Positions 34,972 through 45,793 of a DNA stretch of 64,000 nucleotides are shown here, one piece after another. The notes below the pieces were generated by a model, which saw only the letters and a program-made list of their open reading frames with translations, was not told the DNA's origin and made no database searches. This DNA is from Mesostigma viride. Lineage: Eukaryota > Streptophyta > Mesostigmatophyceae > Mesostigmatales > Mesostigmataceae. The position numbers were made by a program, and so were the translations under genes. The DNA is taken from NCBI GenBank assembly GCA_009746045.1, contig RPFO01000022.1, positions 924,899 to 988,898 of the forward strand, in the 5' to 3' direction. Every line of letters begins with the position of its first letter. Within the stretch, counting starts at the first letter, position 1.

Positions 34972-37900
34972 TCATGTTTCCTTGGCAACATTGCCTGCTG
35001 TGGCGGCCGCTGCCTCCTTTCCAACAGCGATCCCCGCAAGCCGGCCGGACAGCCATGCCCAGTAGAAGTTGAAGCCGCCGATACGGCCAAAGACGTCGCA
35101 CAGCTCCCCCACGATGTACAGCCCTTGCACCGGGGCAGATCTGTTGCCAGACAAACAGTGTGCAGCAAGGCGAGCAGCAGAATGGACAAACCAAAGTGAC
35201 AGGTGAAAATCAAGCGATTGTAGCGTGCCGACTAGGGTCGAGCCCAGCGAGCCCTTGGAAGTTTGGCAAAAAGGAATCATGGATAGAAAGATACCAGTAA
35301 AAGAGATAGAAAATCGTCAATGCTACCTAAGGTGGTTTGAAGTCCATACCCACTGGCACACATCTGTATGTGTCTTCGAGTGTGCCGACAGCTGATATCT
35401 AGAGTAATACCGGTGACATTGGGATATATATCGATAGATGTGTGTCCGGTGGCATAACGTGATGATAGTTACCACGGACATGGTTAGAGGTCGAACAGCC
35501 CTATGGTCGACCCATAGTCCGGCCCACTACGATATACTTCAGGCCGTCAACTTAGCGCGGAGGATTCTGAGCCACAGGGATTGGATCAGCAGCGCCGACC
35601 GGGTGGCACTGCTTGGCATAAAGGCGTGCGAGGACGATGGCCAGTCAGTCGACTCGCAATCCTCTCACCATCAGTCAACCTGATCAATATAAGCCCTATT
35701 CTAATTAATTCAACCATGCCCAACACTTGACATTGAGTCTCAACCACAACTGCAAGTATTGAACAAGGTAAACTGTAATGCCCCAGGGCCTCCGCTGCGA
35801 TTGCAGCAACTAGCCCTTAGGATAGTTAACATCTTCCATTCTCAGGCAGGTATCAATCCCGGGACGATAGTCCCATATTGAGGAGACTATCTTTCCCAGC
35901 GTTGGTGGACCGGGCAGGGACAGAAGCCCTCCTCAACGAGATCGGGGCAGACTACACCCCGCCAGAGAAGGCCAGGTTCGACACGGTTTGGATAAGCACG
36001 GCAAGTTGTTCGAGGAGTGAACATCCCAGTTCCCGCCGGCTCGGTCGGTGCTCCACCGCATCAAGTTGCAAGAGGGCCAAGGCCCCACGGCGTCCCCAAT
36101 GTACCGGATGGGACCGGGTTAAGCTGCAGGAGCTCCACAAGATCCTGATCTCCCTCCTTGAGGCAGGCCTGCTTGAGCCCAGCAATAGCCCGTACTCGGC
36201 AGGGGTGCTCCTGATGCCCAAGCCCAATGGGGCTTTGCATCTGGTGGCAGACTACCGTACGCATCACTGTCAAATCCAAGTACCTGTAGCCACGCATTGA
36301 CGACATCTTCAATCGCGTGCAAGGTGCTACGTGTTTCACAGTCCTCGACTGTGCGGATGGCTTTTGGCAATTGCGCATTGCTCCGGAAGACTGCCACAAG
36401 ACAGCCTTCGTGACGCCGTTTGGGCACTACCAATGCCGGGTGGCGGCCACGGGCCTGTGCGATTCCCCAGCAATTTCTTAAGATGTTGATGAACGACCTG
36501 CTCCGTCCGGTTATGGGAACTGCACACCTTCCGCAGGTCTCCAAGGACTTGCATGACCCCAACAGGGGGACCAAACTGCCGTGGACCTATAAGCGACAAT
36601 GCGCCATCGCGTACCTCGACGACATCCTGATCTACTCCAAGACCTTCCACGATCATCTTGAGGACGTAGACGCGGTGCTTCAGATCATGGGGGATGAGCA
36701 CTCTCGGCGCGGCGCGCCAAGGTCCGCTCCGGGCGTAGTGTACCCTTTCTGGGCCACAGACTTTCCCAACATGGGGTGGCCACAGACCCGGCCAAGATCG
36801 CGGCGGTGCAGCAATGGCCAGTCCCCACAGACGTCACAGGCGTCCACAGTTTTCTTGGCATTGCGTCATACTATCGGCGATTCATTCCTCGGTTCGCGAC
36901 GATTACCGCACCCATCAATGCCCTCCTGACAAAGGGCACTCCGTTCGAGTGGTCAAGTGCATGCCAAGCAGCATTTGACGAGCTCAAGGCGAGTCTTACT
37001 TGCGCCCCAGTCCTTGTGCTCCCAGACCCTTCCAAGCCCATTGTGGTCGCTACCGATGGGAGCAAGGTGGGCATACGGGGTGTCTTGTTGCAGGATCATG
37101 GTGCCAGGTGGCAGCCGATGGAATACATTTCGCGCACCATGATCCCCGCGGAACGCAAACTATCCATGGCACCAACAGGAATTGTTGGCAGTGGTATACT
37201 GCTGCCACACCTGGCGACACCTCTCACTGGGTGCACAATTAAACGTCGTGATTAGTGAGCAAGGGGACTTGGACCCCCACCGGCTGGTCATCCACACCAA
37301 CCACCGCCCGCTCACCCACCTGTTAGCACAACCCAACACTGTCCCGCGGCAGGTGTGTTGGATGGAGTATCTGTCCCGGTCCGCCCCCTGTCGTATCCAA
37401 CATGTGAAGGGCGAGGACAACGTTGTCCCGGATGCTCTTCCCCGCCGAGCCGACTACCAGAGTTTCTACGAGGACTTGGATGTGCTGCACACCGTTTGTG
37501 AGCCCACCATGGGTCCTGTCCCGCCGTATGGCGTGTCGGACGGATCCCTGCTCCCTTGGTTCGTGTTCCATGCGGCCCATACAACCCCAGACGTGCTGGC
37601 CCCGTGGCCCCGCGACGAGCACGAGGACGCGCTCACCCCGATAGGGGGGGAGGGGTGCCATCAACGGATCCCTATCAGCCATGCGGTCCCACCAGTAGGC
37701 GGCTTTAGCCTCACACCACTAGGCGAGCCTCTTCTTGTCGACAATAGCTTTGGCTCCGTAGAGGACATCAATGCGCTCACGCGGACCATGACTAGGCGAG
37801 TCGCGACCTCACAACCAGACGACACCACCATCCGCCAGGAGTTGGACGACTTGGGAAAGCTGCCCGTGCCCAAAGGCAACACGGAGAGCTTTAAGATTAC

Positions 37901-40900
37901 GTCCGACTTGGAGCGCATCGTCAGTAAGTTCACTGTGACTGAACCCGAGGCGCAGGCAGCCATTGCAACGAACCCGCAGCAGATGAACGGACTCCCCTGC
38001 AAGTTCCAGGACGGGGTCCTGTACGTGATGACGGGACCCGGGGATCAATGGCGGCTGTATATACCGCCCATCGCTAGAGCCGCGCTCTTGCATGATGCGG
38101 CTCTCCCCTGGGAGGTCATCCGGGCACCCATTGGGTTCTACCCCACCTGCGACGGCTATTCCTCTGGCCTTGAATGAAACAAGAGGCACAGGAATATATA
38201 TGTGCGCACATGCCATTCGTGCCAGTTGATGAAGCCGCGCGACACCAGGTCCCAGGCCGCACCCCGCTCATTACCTGATCCGCTGCGGCCTTGAGACAGC
38301 CTGATGATGGCCTTCGTCGGTCCATTCAAAAGGACCCCATGGGGTTACGAGCAGACTTCGGTGTTCCTCGATCGTTTGACCTGCATGTGCCACCTGGTGC
38401 CTTGTCCCCTGACACTTGTCCGCGCAGGATTGCCTACGGCTCTACCTAGACAATGTCTTCAAGTACCATGGGCTGAGTCGCCAGTTCATCTCCGACCGCA
38501 ACAAGCTGTTCACTGCCACGTTCTGACAGGAGTTCTTCGGGACGCTGGGCACCAAGGCCTCCCTCGGGACCGCATACCACAGCTCCTCTACGCATATGGT
38601 AGAACGACTGAGCCGGGTTGTGGGGGAGACCATGAGCCACTACATCAAGGGGCGGGGCGACCACTGGGATGAGTTTATTGGGTTTGTCGAGTTTGCCCTC
38701 GACAACTCGTCTCAGGCTGCCCACGGCTATACGGCATTCTTCCTGGACACAGGACAACACCCCCTCACCCCAGCCAAAATGCTGGCCAGCCAGATGCCCA
38801 GCAAGTACGCAGCCATACGGACGACGATGCGGGGTGTGAGAGAGATGCTGGATAAGATGAAGCAGGCACAGGAAAGTGCGGTCTTGGGATACCAAGCCAC
38901 ACGAGACAAACGCCTGGCGCGCTTGAGTGCGGCGCTAGATGCCCGCACTCCCGCAGTAGAGATCGGGGACTTGGTCCTCGTGGAGGGTCCTCAACTAGGT
39001 CGTTTTGCCCAGAAGGTAGAGGGGCTTAAGACCAAGTTGAAACCAATCTTCCTCGGACCGTACCCGGTTGTGGACAAGTTCAAGGACAGCATGTTCCGGG
39101 TAGATCTGCCCTCCACTTGGCAGGTGCAGAATAACACGTTCCACCAGGACCAGCTAACACTATACCACAAGAGCACGTTTCCGGGTAGGGTAGACGCCCC
39201 GGCGCCTCTGGGACACAACCCAGAGACTGGGGAAGTAGAGAACGAGGTGGAGGCCATTGTGGGCCACCGAGATCAGAAGCGAGGTAGGGGCACGGTTCGC
39301 CGATACTGCGTACAATGGAAGTTCAGCCAATCGGAGGCCGATCCTGCGCAGTTCTCTTGTCGAACAACGGATCAGCTGGATGGGTGTCGTCGGCTGCTAA
39401 AGCAGTATAAGTGTGACTATGGGTTTGAGTAGGTAGGATGGATTTTACCCGATTCGTTGCATGCATGCTGGTCGGTGTTCCACACCCGCACACCTTCCCC
39501 TTCCCCTAACAGGTCTACGCGTGAACGGCACATGCCGCCATTCACTACGCATCGCCCAGGGCTGACTCGGTGCTCAAAGGAGGCGCAGCAGCCCTCCTCG
39601 GGCATCACCCAAGCAGCCAACCACGGGGGTTCTAAGGAGCGTGGCAAGACAGGCTCGAGCACAGTCAACAGACTACGTCGGTGTCCATCGAACCAAGGAC
39701 ATCATCATCGCGGTCTTCCTAGACGCTGAAGAGAGAGACCCCGCGAAATGGTGCGGGTTCCGTCTTATGGGCGCAAGCGAGCCCATCCGGTTGCAACGCT
39801 GACAGGTCCTCGACCAACAAGAGTGGCTGCCCTTGCCAGACGACTTGGCTTGCGACTTGAAGAACTGCATGAGCCGCAACGTTTCTTTCTTCGGCCCTCC
39901 TCTGGGGTCCACCATCGAGGCGGGAAGTGTCAGCCGGCTGCCTCTAGTCGCGCACAACCGGGGATGTCGTTGTATTTTGTGCCGCCTCAGCACACGTGTG
40001 GTGCTGGAATACCCAATCGCGTTTCCATACCTCACGGGCGACGCCGGCTGGGACGGTGTACGAAAGGCGTTCGGGGTGACCCGACTGCCTAATAACACTG
40101 CAGTTCGTGGCCCTCCCGGATCCCAGGCGAGTCGGTATTCCATCGTAACTGCTCTCCTGCGGATGGCCGGACAGGAGGAGCGCGACCTCGAGTGGAGGCG
40201 GAAGGCGTTCCTAAGGCCCGGTGAGCGCACCTGTGGACATCGACATTGACTTCGCCGAGGCCTTTGCGCCCGTGGAGATCCCGCCATGCGCATGGCATCG
40301 CCCTCCGGCAGACACCAGGGTTCGCTCTAATGCGGCGATCGCAATTCCGCCGGCGCCAGAAGAAGTCCATACCCTCCGGAAGGTGTGCCGGAGGGTATGG
40401 ACTTCAAACCACCTTAGGTAGCATTGACGATTTTCTATCTCTTTTACTCGTATCTTTTTATCCATTTTTCCTTTTTGCCAAACTTCAAGTGCTCGCTAGG
40501 CTCGCTACGATGATGTCACCAATGAAAGCAATGTCAGAGGGTCTGTCGACCAGGCCCGCCATGATCATGCTAGCACAGACACAAGCAATGTAATGCACCC
40601 AATCTCTAACAATTGGTTAGCAAGCACGATCCACAAAGCCCCTTTTTTCCGTGCCAGGGACTTGTCCGTCAAATGACCAAGAGCATATGGCTGACGGTCC
40701 ATCACAATTTATGGTACACACAAACATGGCCAGCCTGAGCACCCTGCCAAAAGAACATGCCTCAACTGGTCCGCACAACAATTACCAAATTTTATGAAGA
40801 AAATGCGAAGCAAAGTTGAAAACTGGCGACGGCAAAATCTTGCCACAAACCCATGCACCGAACGGTAAACTTAATGCTATCACTTCTCTTAATGCTATCA

Positions 40901-42355
40901 CCATTGACATCTTAATGCTATCACTTCTCTTAATGCTATCACCATCGACATCTTAATGCTATGACTTCTCTTAATGCTATCACCATCGACATCTTAATGC
41001 TATGACTTCTCTTAATGCTATCACCATCGACATCTTAATGCTATGACTTCTCTTAATGCTATCACCATCGACATCTTAATGCTATGACTTCTCTTAATGC
41101 TATCACCATCGACATCTTAATGCTATGACTTCTCTTAATGCTATCACCATCGACATCTTAATGCTATGACTTCTCTTAATGCTATCACCATCGACATCTT
41201 AATGCTATGACTTCTCTTAATGCTATCACCATCGACATCTTAATGCTATCACCATCGACATCTTAATGCTATCGCTTCTCTTAATGATATCACCATCGAC
41301 ATCTTAATGCTATCACATCTCTTTCTTACCTGCTCTCCATCGTGCGCGTGTCCAGCTCCTGCAACCTCACGCCGCCACCTGTCACCTCAGCCTTCTTGTA
41401 CCCCTCGTGGCCCGTGCACGCGAGCGGGTACCGCGTGAGCGCCGCCAGCAGGGCACCCCGCTCCTCCTTCCTCAGCTCCGACAGCGCCCGATCCCTGGGC
41501 ACTCCTGCCTCGTCCACCAGGGCAACCGCCAGCCGCTCAGGGACGCCGTGCGTCCGTAGCAGATTGGCCACCTGGCCACGTCCGCCTGCGCGCAACCTCT
41601 CGTCCCACACGGCGGCGCCCTCCCCCGTCCAGTCGACCTCGAGCCGGACCGAACGAGGCACTGCTTGGGGCGCTACCGGGGAACCTGCTCGTTGGGGAGG
41701 TGACGTCCCGGTATTACATTTTGAGCTGGCATCCGGCACGTTGCCTTGTGTGGCGGCGGTGGATGACTGCTCGGCGAGTCCTGATGTCTGGGCTTCTCCT
41801 TCATAATGGGTGGCATCCGCGGTGGTGGCGGTGGCAGTGGTGGTGGTGATGGTGGTGGGTGCGGCGCGACGGCTGCCCTCGAGGACACGCACAATGTGAT
41901 GCGAGAGGTCCAACACTGGGGGGGCCATGAACGTGGGGCATTTGCGATGGTGGCAGTTGTGATGATGACGTGTTGAGATGGTAACGGGGGTGACAGGACA
42001 GGAAGCCACGGAGGTGTCAGATGTATAGGGATAAGCAAATGCTGGGGTGGCGAGGTAAAGGAGGATTCAGGAGGCATGGATATTGACAGGCGCCGAGAAC
42101 AGCAGGGGCTGGACAACAAGCATGCATCCTTGCCGTCTATGGGAGGTGGTGGTGGTGATGATGATGACGCTGACGCTGACGCTGATGCTGACGCTGATGC
42201 TGATGCTGATGCTGATGCTGATGCTGATGCTGATGCTGATGCTGATGCTGATGCTGATGCTGATGCTGATGCTGATGCTGATGCTGATGCTGATGCTGAT
42301 GCTGATGCTGATGCTGATGCTGATGCTGATGCTGAGGGCGAGGGCGAGGGCGAGG

Positions 42356-42410
<55 letters not shown>

Positions 42411-42427
42411 TGAGGTGAGGGTGAGGG

Positions 42428-42519
<92 letters not shown>

Positions 42520-42687
42520 CTGATGCTGAGGGCGAGGGCGAGGGCGAGGGCGAGGGCGAGGGCGAGGGCGAGGGCGAGGGCGAGGGCGAGGGCGAGGGCG
42601 AGGGCGAGGGCGAGGGCGAGGGCGAGGGCGAGGGCGAGGGCGAGGGCGAGGGCGAGGGCGAGGGCGAGGGCGAGGGCGAGGGCGAGG

Positions 42688-42736
<49 letters not shown>

Positions 42737-42753
42737 TGAGGTGAGGGTGAGGG

Positions 42754-42843
<90 letters not shown>

Positions 42844-44545
42844 GGAGGAGGAGGAGGAGGAGGAGGAGGAGGAGGAGGATGCAGGTTAAACTATAATTAC
42901 TGAAGATCATTGCGCCTGCCATCATAGCTCATCATGCTCATCAGCGCACCGCTCGGGTGAATGCTGCCCATTTGTTCCAGCTGTGCTTTGCAGGTCATGA
43001 ATGCTACCCAGCACAGGAGCCCTGGGACGACACCACGTGACGCCCAACCAGCTGGTGGGAGGACAAGTGCTAGATGCCAGCAGCAAAGCTGTCAGTGGGG
43101 AGGACACCTGGCCTTATTATTCAAATTAGTTAGGGTGATCTGTCATCGAAAGCAGGTCTGCCGCCCCCCCATGTTGGTGACGCGGCCAGGGCAAATCACG
43201 CTGTCTGGTTTGATGATTGGTTCCATCAAGCCGCCATGTCCGCATGGCTGCCCACATGTCTGCACGCGCACGTCACGTGTGTCGGCGATGACATGATAGG
43301 CAGCCCGCCTCGTGGCCAACGGGCCATTTTAATCTCATGGGCAAATGGCACGTGGAGCAACATGGCACTTGCTTTTGCTCATGGGCGACGCACACGCGGG
43401 CAAGAGGTTAAGCTCCCTGTACACCAGGTGAGCGGCCTGTTTATGCGGTTGCATACTACCAGTCCGCACGACACTCTCGCTACACCAAGTGCTGGCCTAC
43501 GCCACCCACCTGCCGGCCCCGAGAAACCCTTGTGAGTGAACAGCATGCCCGTGCGCGGCGCCACCAGGGCCGACCGCTTTCCGGCCGACTTGCCTCCCCC
43601 ATTCTTCCCCTCGCCCCCCTTCCCTTCACCCCCCTCCCCCCGCGCCCCTTCCCCCGCGTCCACCAACCGCAGAGCCACGTTGAGAGAGATGCCCGCCAGT
43701 TGCTCCCCGTGCGGGTGCGGCCCCTTGAGCGGGGTGAGCGCTGGGTACACGGGGACGAGGGAGTTGCCGATCTCACGGCGAGATAGGATGCGGTGGCCGG
43801 TGCCATCGGTGCCGACGGCGGGGAAACTCAGCCCCCCCGTGGCCATGACGACGCAGCGCGCGGAGACCTGTGAGCCGTCCGCTAACGTGACCTCCCAGCG
43901 GGGGCCCTGGGCGGTCGGAACGGACGGGGGCGACTGGGGGGCGGGGGCGATGCGCTCTACGCTCGCGTTATACTGGAACCTGCCCCCAACACGCGTGACA
44001 GCGGCGGCGAGCTTGTCGCGCACCTCCCGCGCGCTGTTGCTCACGGGGAAGACCTTATTGGTCTCCGTCTCCTCGGCAAGTGCCAGGCCAACCTCGCTCT
44101 CGAGCCATTCGCGGCAGCGCGGAAGGCTCCAGGTCTTGAACAGCCCGCGGAGGGTGGGGAGGGGACCGTCGGTGAAGTAGTCCTTTTGGACGTCCACTGT
44201 CAGAGGGAGCACGTTGCATCGGGTCCCGCCGCTCATTAGGATCTTCTTTCCGGCCTCTCTTGTTCGTTCTAGGACGACGACGTGAGCGCCCCCCAATGCG
44301 GCGAAGTACGCCGCCGTCATCCCGGCCGCCCCACCCCCGACTACCACGCAGTCTACGCTCGCAGTGTTCCCGGCAATCTGAGCGACGGTTCTGAGCGTTG
44401 TCCGTGCAGGACAACGTTTCCATGTTGAGGTGCCAAGTCGATGGACTGGTAATGAGCGTGGTGGCTGGAATACCGCAAACGCTATTGGTGCTTGCCGCAC
44501 CATACAGGAAACCATGACTACCCCCAGCAATTCAGCATGTATCAC
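34972..44545 (-). CDS. HI0933-like FAD-dependent oxidoreductase, probably organelle-targeted
   Basis: Three exons on minus: 44545-43510, 41915-41330, 35140-34972. Donors GGCAG|GTGGGT and AGCAG|GTAAGA and acceptors CCCAG|TG and AACAG|AT keep phase, and the coding length is exactly 597 codons. The HI0933-like flavoprotein layout is clear: VDCVVVGGGAAGMTAAYFAA (FAD dinucleotide fold), AGKKILMSGGTRCNVLP, VVMATGGLSFPAVGTDGTGH, MLFTHKGFSGPAVLDLSHH across intron 1, YKKAEVTGGGVRLQELD, and in the last exon GLYIVGELCDVFGRIGGFNF. About 65 residues precede the FAD fold; they are rich in R, S, T and A and poor in acids, as in a chloroplast or mitochondrial transit peptide. The natural substrate of this family is not well defined. 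Exon 2 has a Thr-rich low-complexity insert. Intron 1 is 1594 bp and intron 2 6189 bp, the latter holding a retrotransposon. Confidence 0.88.
35237..35349 (+). repeat. Left ~113-bp inverted repeat flanking the gypsy segment
   Basis: Imperfect but clear inverse copy of 40395-40508. The inner ~55 bases (GAGATAGAAAATCGTCAATG and neighbours) are almost identical. Together they bracket 5.3 kb inside intron 2 of the flavoprotein gene. Confidence 0.85.
35350..35877. other. Spacer between left inverted repeat and gypsy pol
   Basis: No recognised domain. It may contain the gypsy 5' LTR and gag remains, but no LTR pair could be matched. Confidence 0.35.
35878..39432 (+). pseudogene. Ty3/gypsy chromovirus pol remnant (RT, RNase H, integrase, chromodomain)
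   Basis: Domains follow gypsy order in several frames. RT: LEPSNSPYSAGVLLMPKPNG near 36180, then AYLDDILIYSKTFHDHL near 36610 with the catalytic LDD. RNase H: HSFLGIASYYRRFIPRFA, then VVATDGSKVGIRGVLLQD near 37050 and HTNHRPLTHLLAQPN and VVPDALPRRAD near 37430. Integrase: MAFVGPFKRTPWG and FLDRLTCMCH near 38310, then MVERLSRVVGETMSHYI near 38600. The last frame (38596-39432) ends in a chromodomain-like EVEAIVGHRDQKRGRGTVRR...YCVQWKFSQ segment, which defines chromoviruses. At least four frame changes make it inactive. It lies antisense to its host gene, within its second intron. Confidence 0.88.
39433..40394. other. Segment between gypsy chromodomain and right inverted repeat
   Basis: A plus frame of 138 codons (39833-40249) and an overlapping minus frame of 206 codons (39673-40293) show no known domain. 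A long palindrome (GAAGTCCATACCCTCCGG...CCGGAGGGTATGGACTTC, 40362-40405) abuts the right inverted repeat. Confidence 0.5.
40395..40508 (-). repeat. Right ~114-bp inverted repeat flanking the gypsy segment
   Basis: Inverse partner of 35237-35349. Its left edge overlaps the palindrome at 40362-40405. Confidence 0.85.
40509..40867. other. Intronic spacer, nothing recognised
   Basis: Part of intron 2 of the flavoprotein gene between the right inverted repeat and the 41-bp array. No open frame with a known domain. Confidence 0.5.
40868..41320. repeat. 41-bp tandem array right after a splice donor
   Basis: The unit is built of two similar halves, CTTCTCTTAATGCTATCACC and ATCGACATCTTAATGCTATGA, repeated about ten times. 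On the gene's strand it begins only about ten bases inside intron 2, next to the donor at 41329. Confidence 0.9.
42130..42880. repeat. Compound microsatellites in intron 1 of the flavoprotein gene
   Basis: In order: (GATGCT)n, (GAGGGC)n, (CCCTCA)n, (GAT)n, then again (GAGGGC)n, (CCCTCA)n, (GAT)n and (GAG)n. The series GAGGGC-CCCTCA-GAGGTGAGGG-GAT occurs twice, so a compound block was itself duplicated with different unit numbers. The CCCTCA tract and the following TGAGGGTGAGGG can pair as a hairpin. All lie in an intron. Confidence 0.95.
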
Positions 44546-45793
44546 TTATGGAAGTAAACGGATATGCAATACGACGAGTTTGACTTCACCATTGAGCTCG
44601 TTTGATTGCCCTTCAAAGCGGGCTGCTTCTAGCTTCGATTCAACTTTTTTCTGCAACCGATTGTTCCCTGCAGTCGGCACATGCTGGTGCCATAGTCGCA
44701 GGTCGGAACTTTCGCGAGCGTTTATCGTCAATCGACCAACCCCCGCAACTGCTGTTTTTTACTACTAAAGGATAGGGAGCAGATTGACGCCCGTTAACAT
44801 TAAACGCGATGCTTGTGTTCGACGCAATGAGCTGGGAGACGCAATTATGACGCGTGAATAAGCATTACTTGGCACGCACTTATAAAATGTTCAGTCTCCA
44901 ATAACCCTGACTCCTGAGACTTGAGCCGATGACACCTGCTGAAGGCCTGAAGCACAGAACTGCAGAGCCTGTAGAGTGTAGACAATCATATTTTTTGCCA
45001 CAATCATTTCCAAGTAACTACTGCAGGACGTACCGGGAAATGCCAGAATCACATGTGACATGAATGTTTTATTGTTTGTTTCGCGTCACGCTTAAAATAG
45101 ACTTGCGCCTGCAGAGGCAGCAGCTGTTCGCACCTCCGCTGCTGGCATCGCCAAGCTGGCCCTGCTGAGCCCCGGGACAGTGGAAACGAATCAGACATGG
45201 GGTTGGTTATTTATTACTAGAACCGGACTTATACTGACTAGACAGGTTTTTAATAAAAGCAATTAGAAAGTGCGCTGGGTTGTAAGTTGAAACACCTGCT
45301 GATATAGCGGGGATTCTTAACAGTGTTAAGGCAAAGGTTGCTTGCTTCCAGTACTGAAGCCGGATATGGATATCCCGTGTCAAATAAACCTTTCGTAGGT
45401 GAATTGCACGCGCAAGAGCAGCAATAATAGCGGCTTCTGTAGCGTAGCATGAACTGGTCGTCAAAGCCAATGCTCTGAACCTCGTATGGTCGCTACAGAG
45501 ATGTCAGAAGACATACACTAAATGGAAGAGAAGGATATCAACGGAATACTGTTGGGTAAATGCGGCATCCGACACGAGAGTAGCTAGCATGTTATGATGT
45601 GCAAGGGGCAGACCATACCTGTGACGATACATCGCGCTGGGTCTGCCGGACGTAACCAATTTGTAATGCTTCTACAATTACATTGTAGCGGCACGCTGGA
45701 AGCATTATCGTAGACCGATCTTCGAAACAATTGTCTGGTCAGCTGTCACGTATTTCTCGGGGAACATACAACTAGCTTGTTTTCTGTAAGCAG
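44546..45793. other. Divergent intergenic region between two genes
   Basis: The flavoprotein gene reads leftwards and the small-protein gene rightwards, so both promoters should be here. I see no certain TATA box or other motif. A TGTAAGCAG stretch ends just before the ATG at 45794 and could be an acceptor of a 5'-UTR intron. Confidence 0.5.

Noticed and set aside
39673-40293. Overlapping plus and minus frames after the gypsy chromodomain
   Set aside because: No recognisable domain in either; left as unassigned element sequence.
42076-42925. Ala-Asp, Ser-Pro and Arg-Ala repeat frames
   Set aside because: Compound microsatellites in intron 1 of the flavoprotein gene; no coding evidence.
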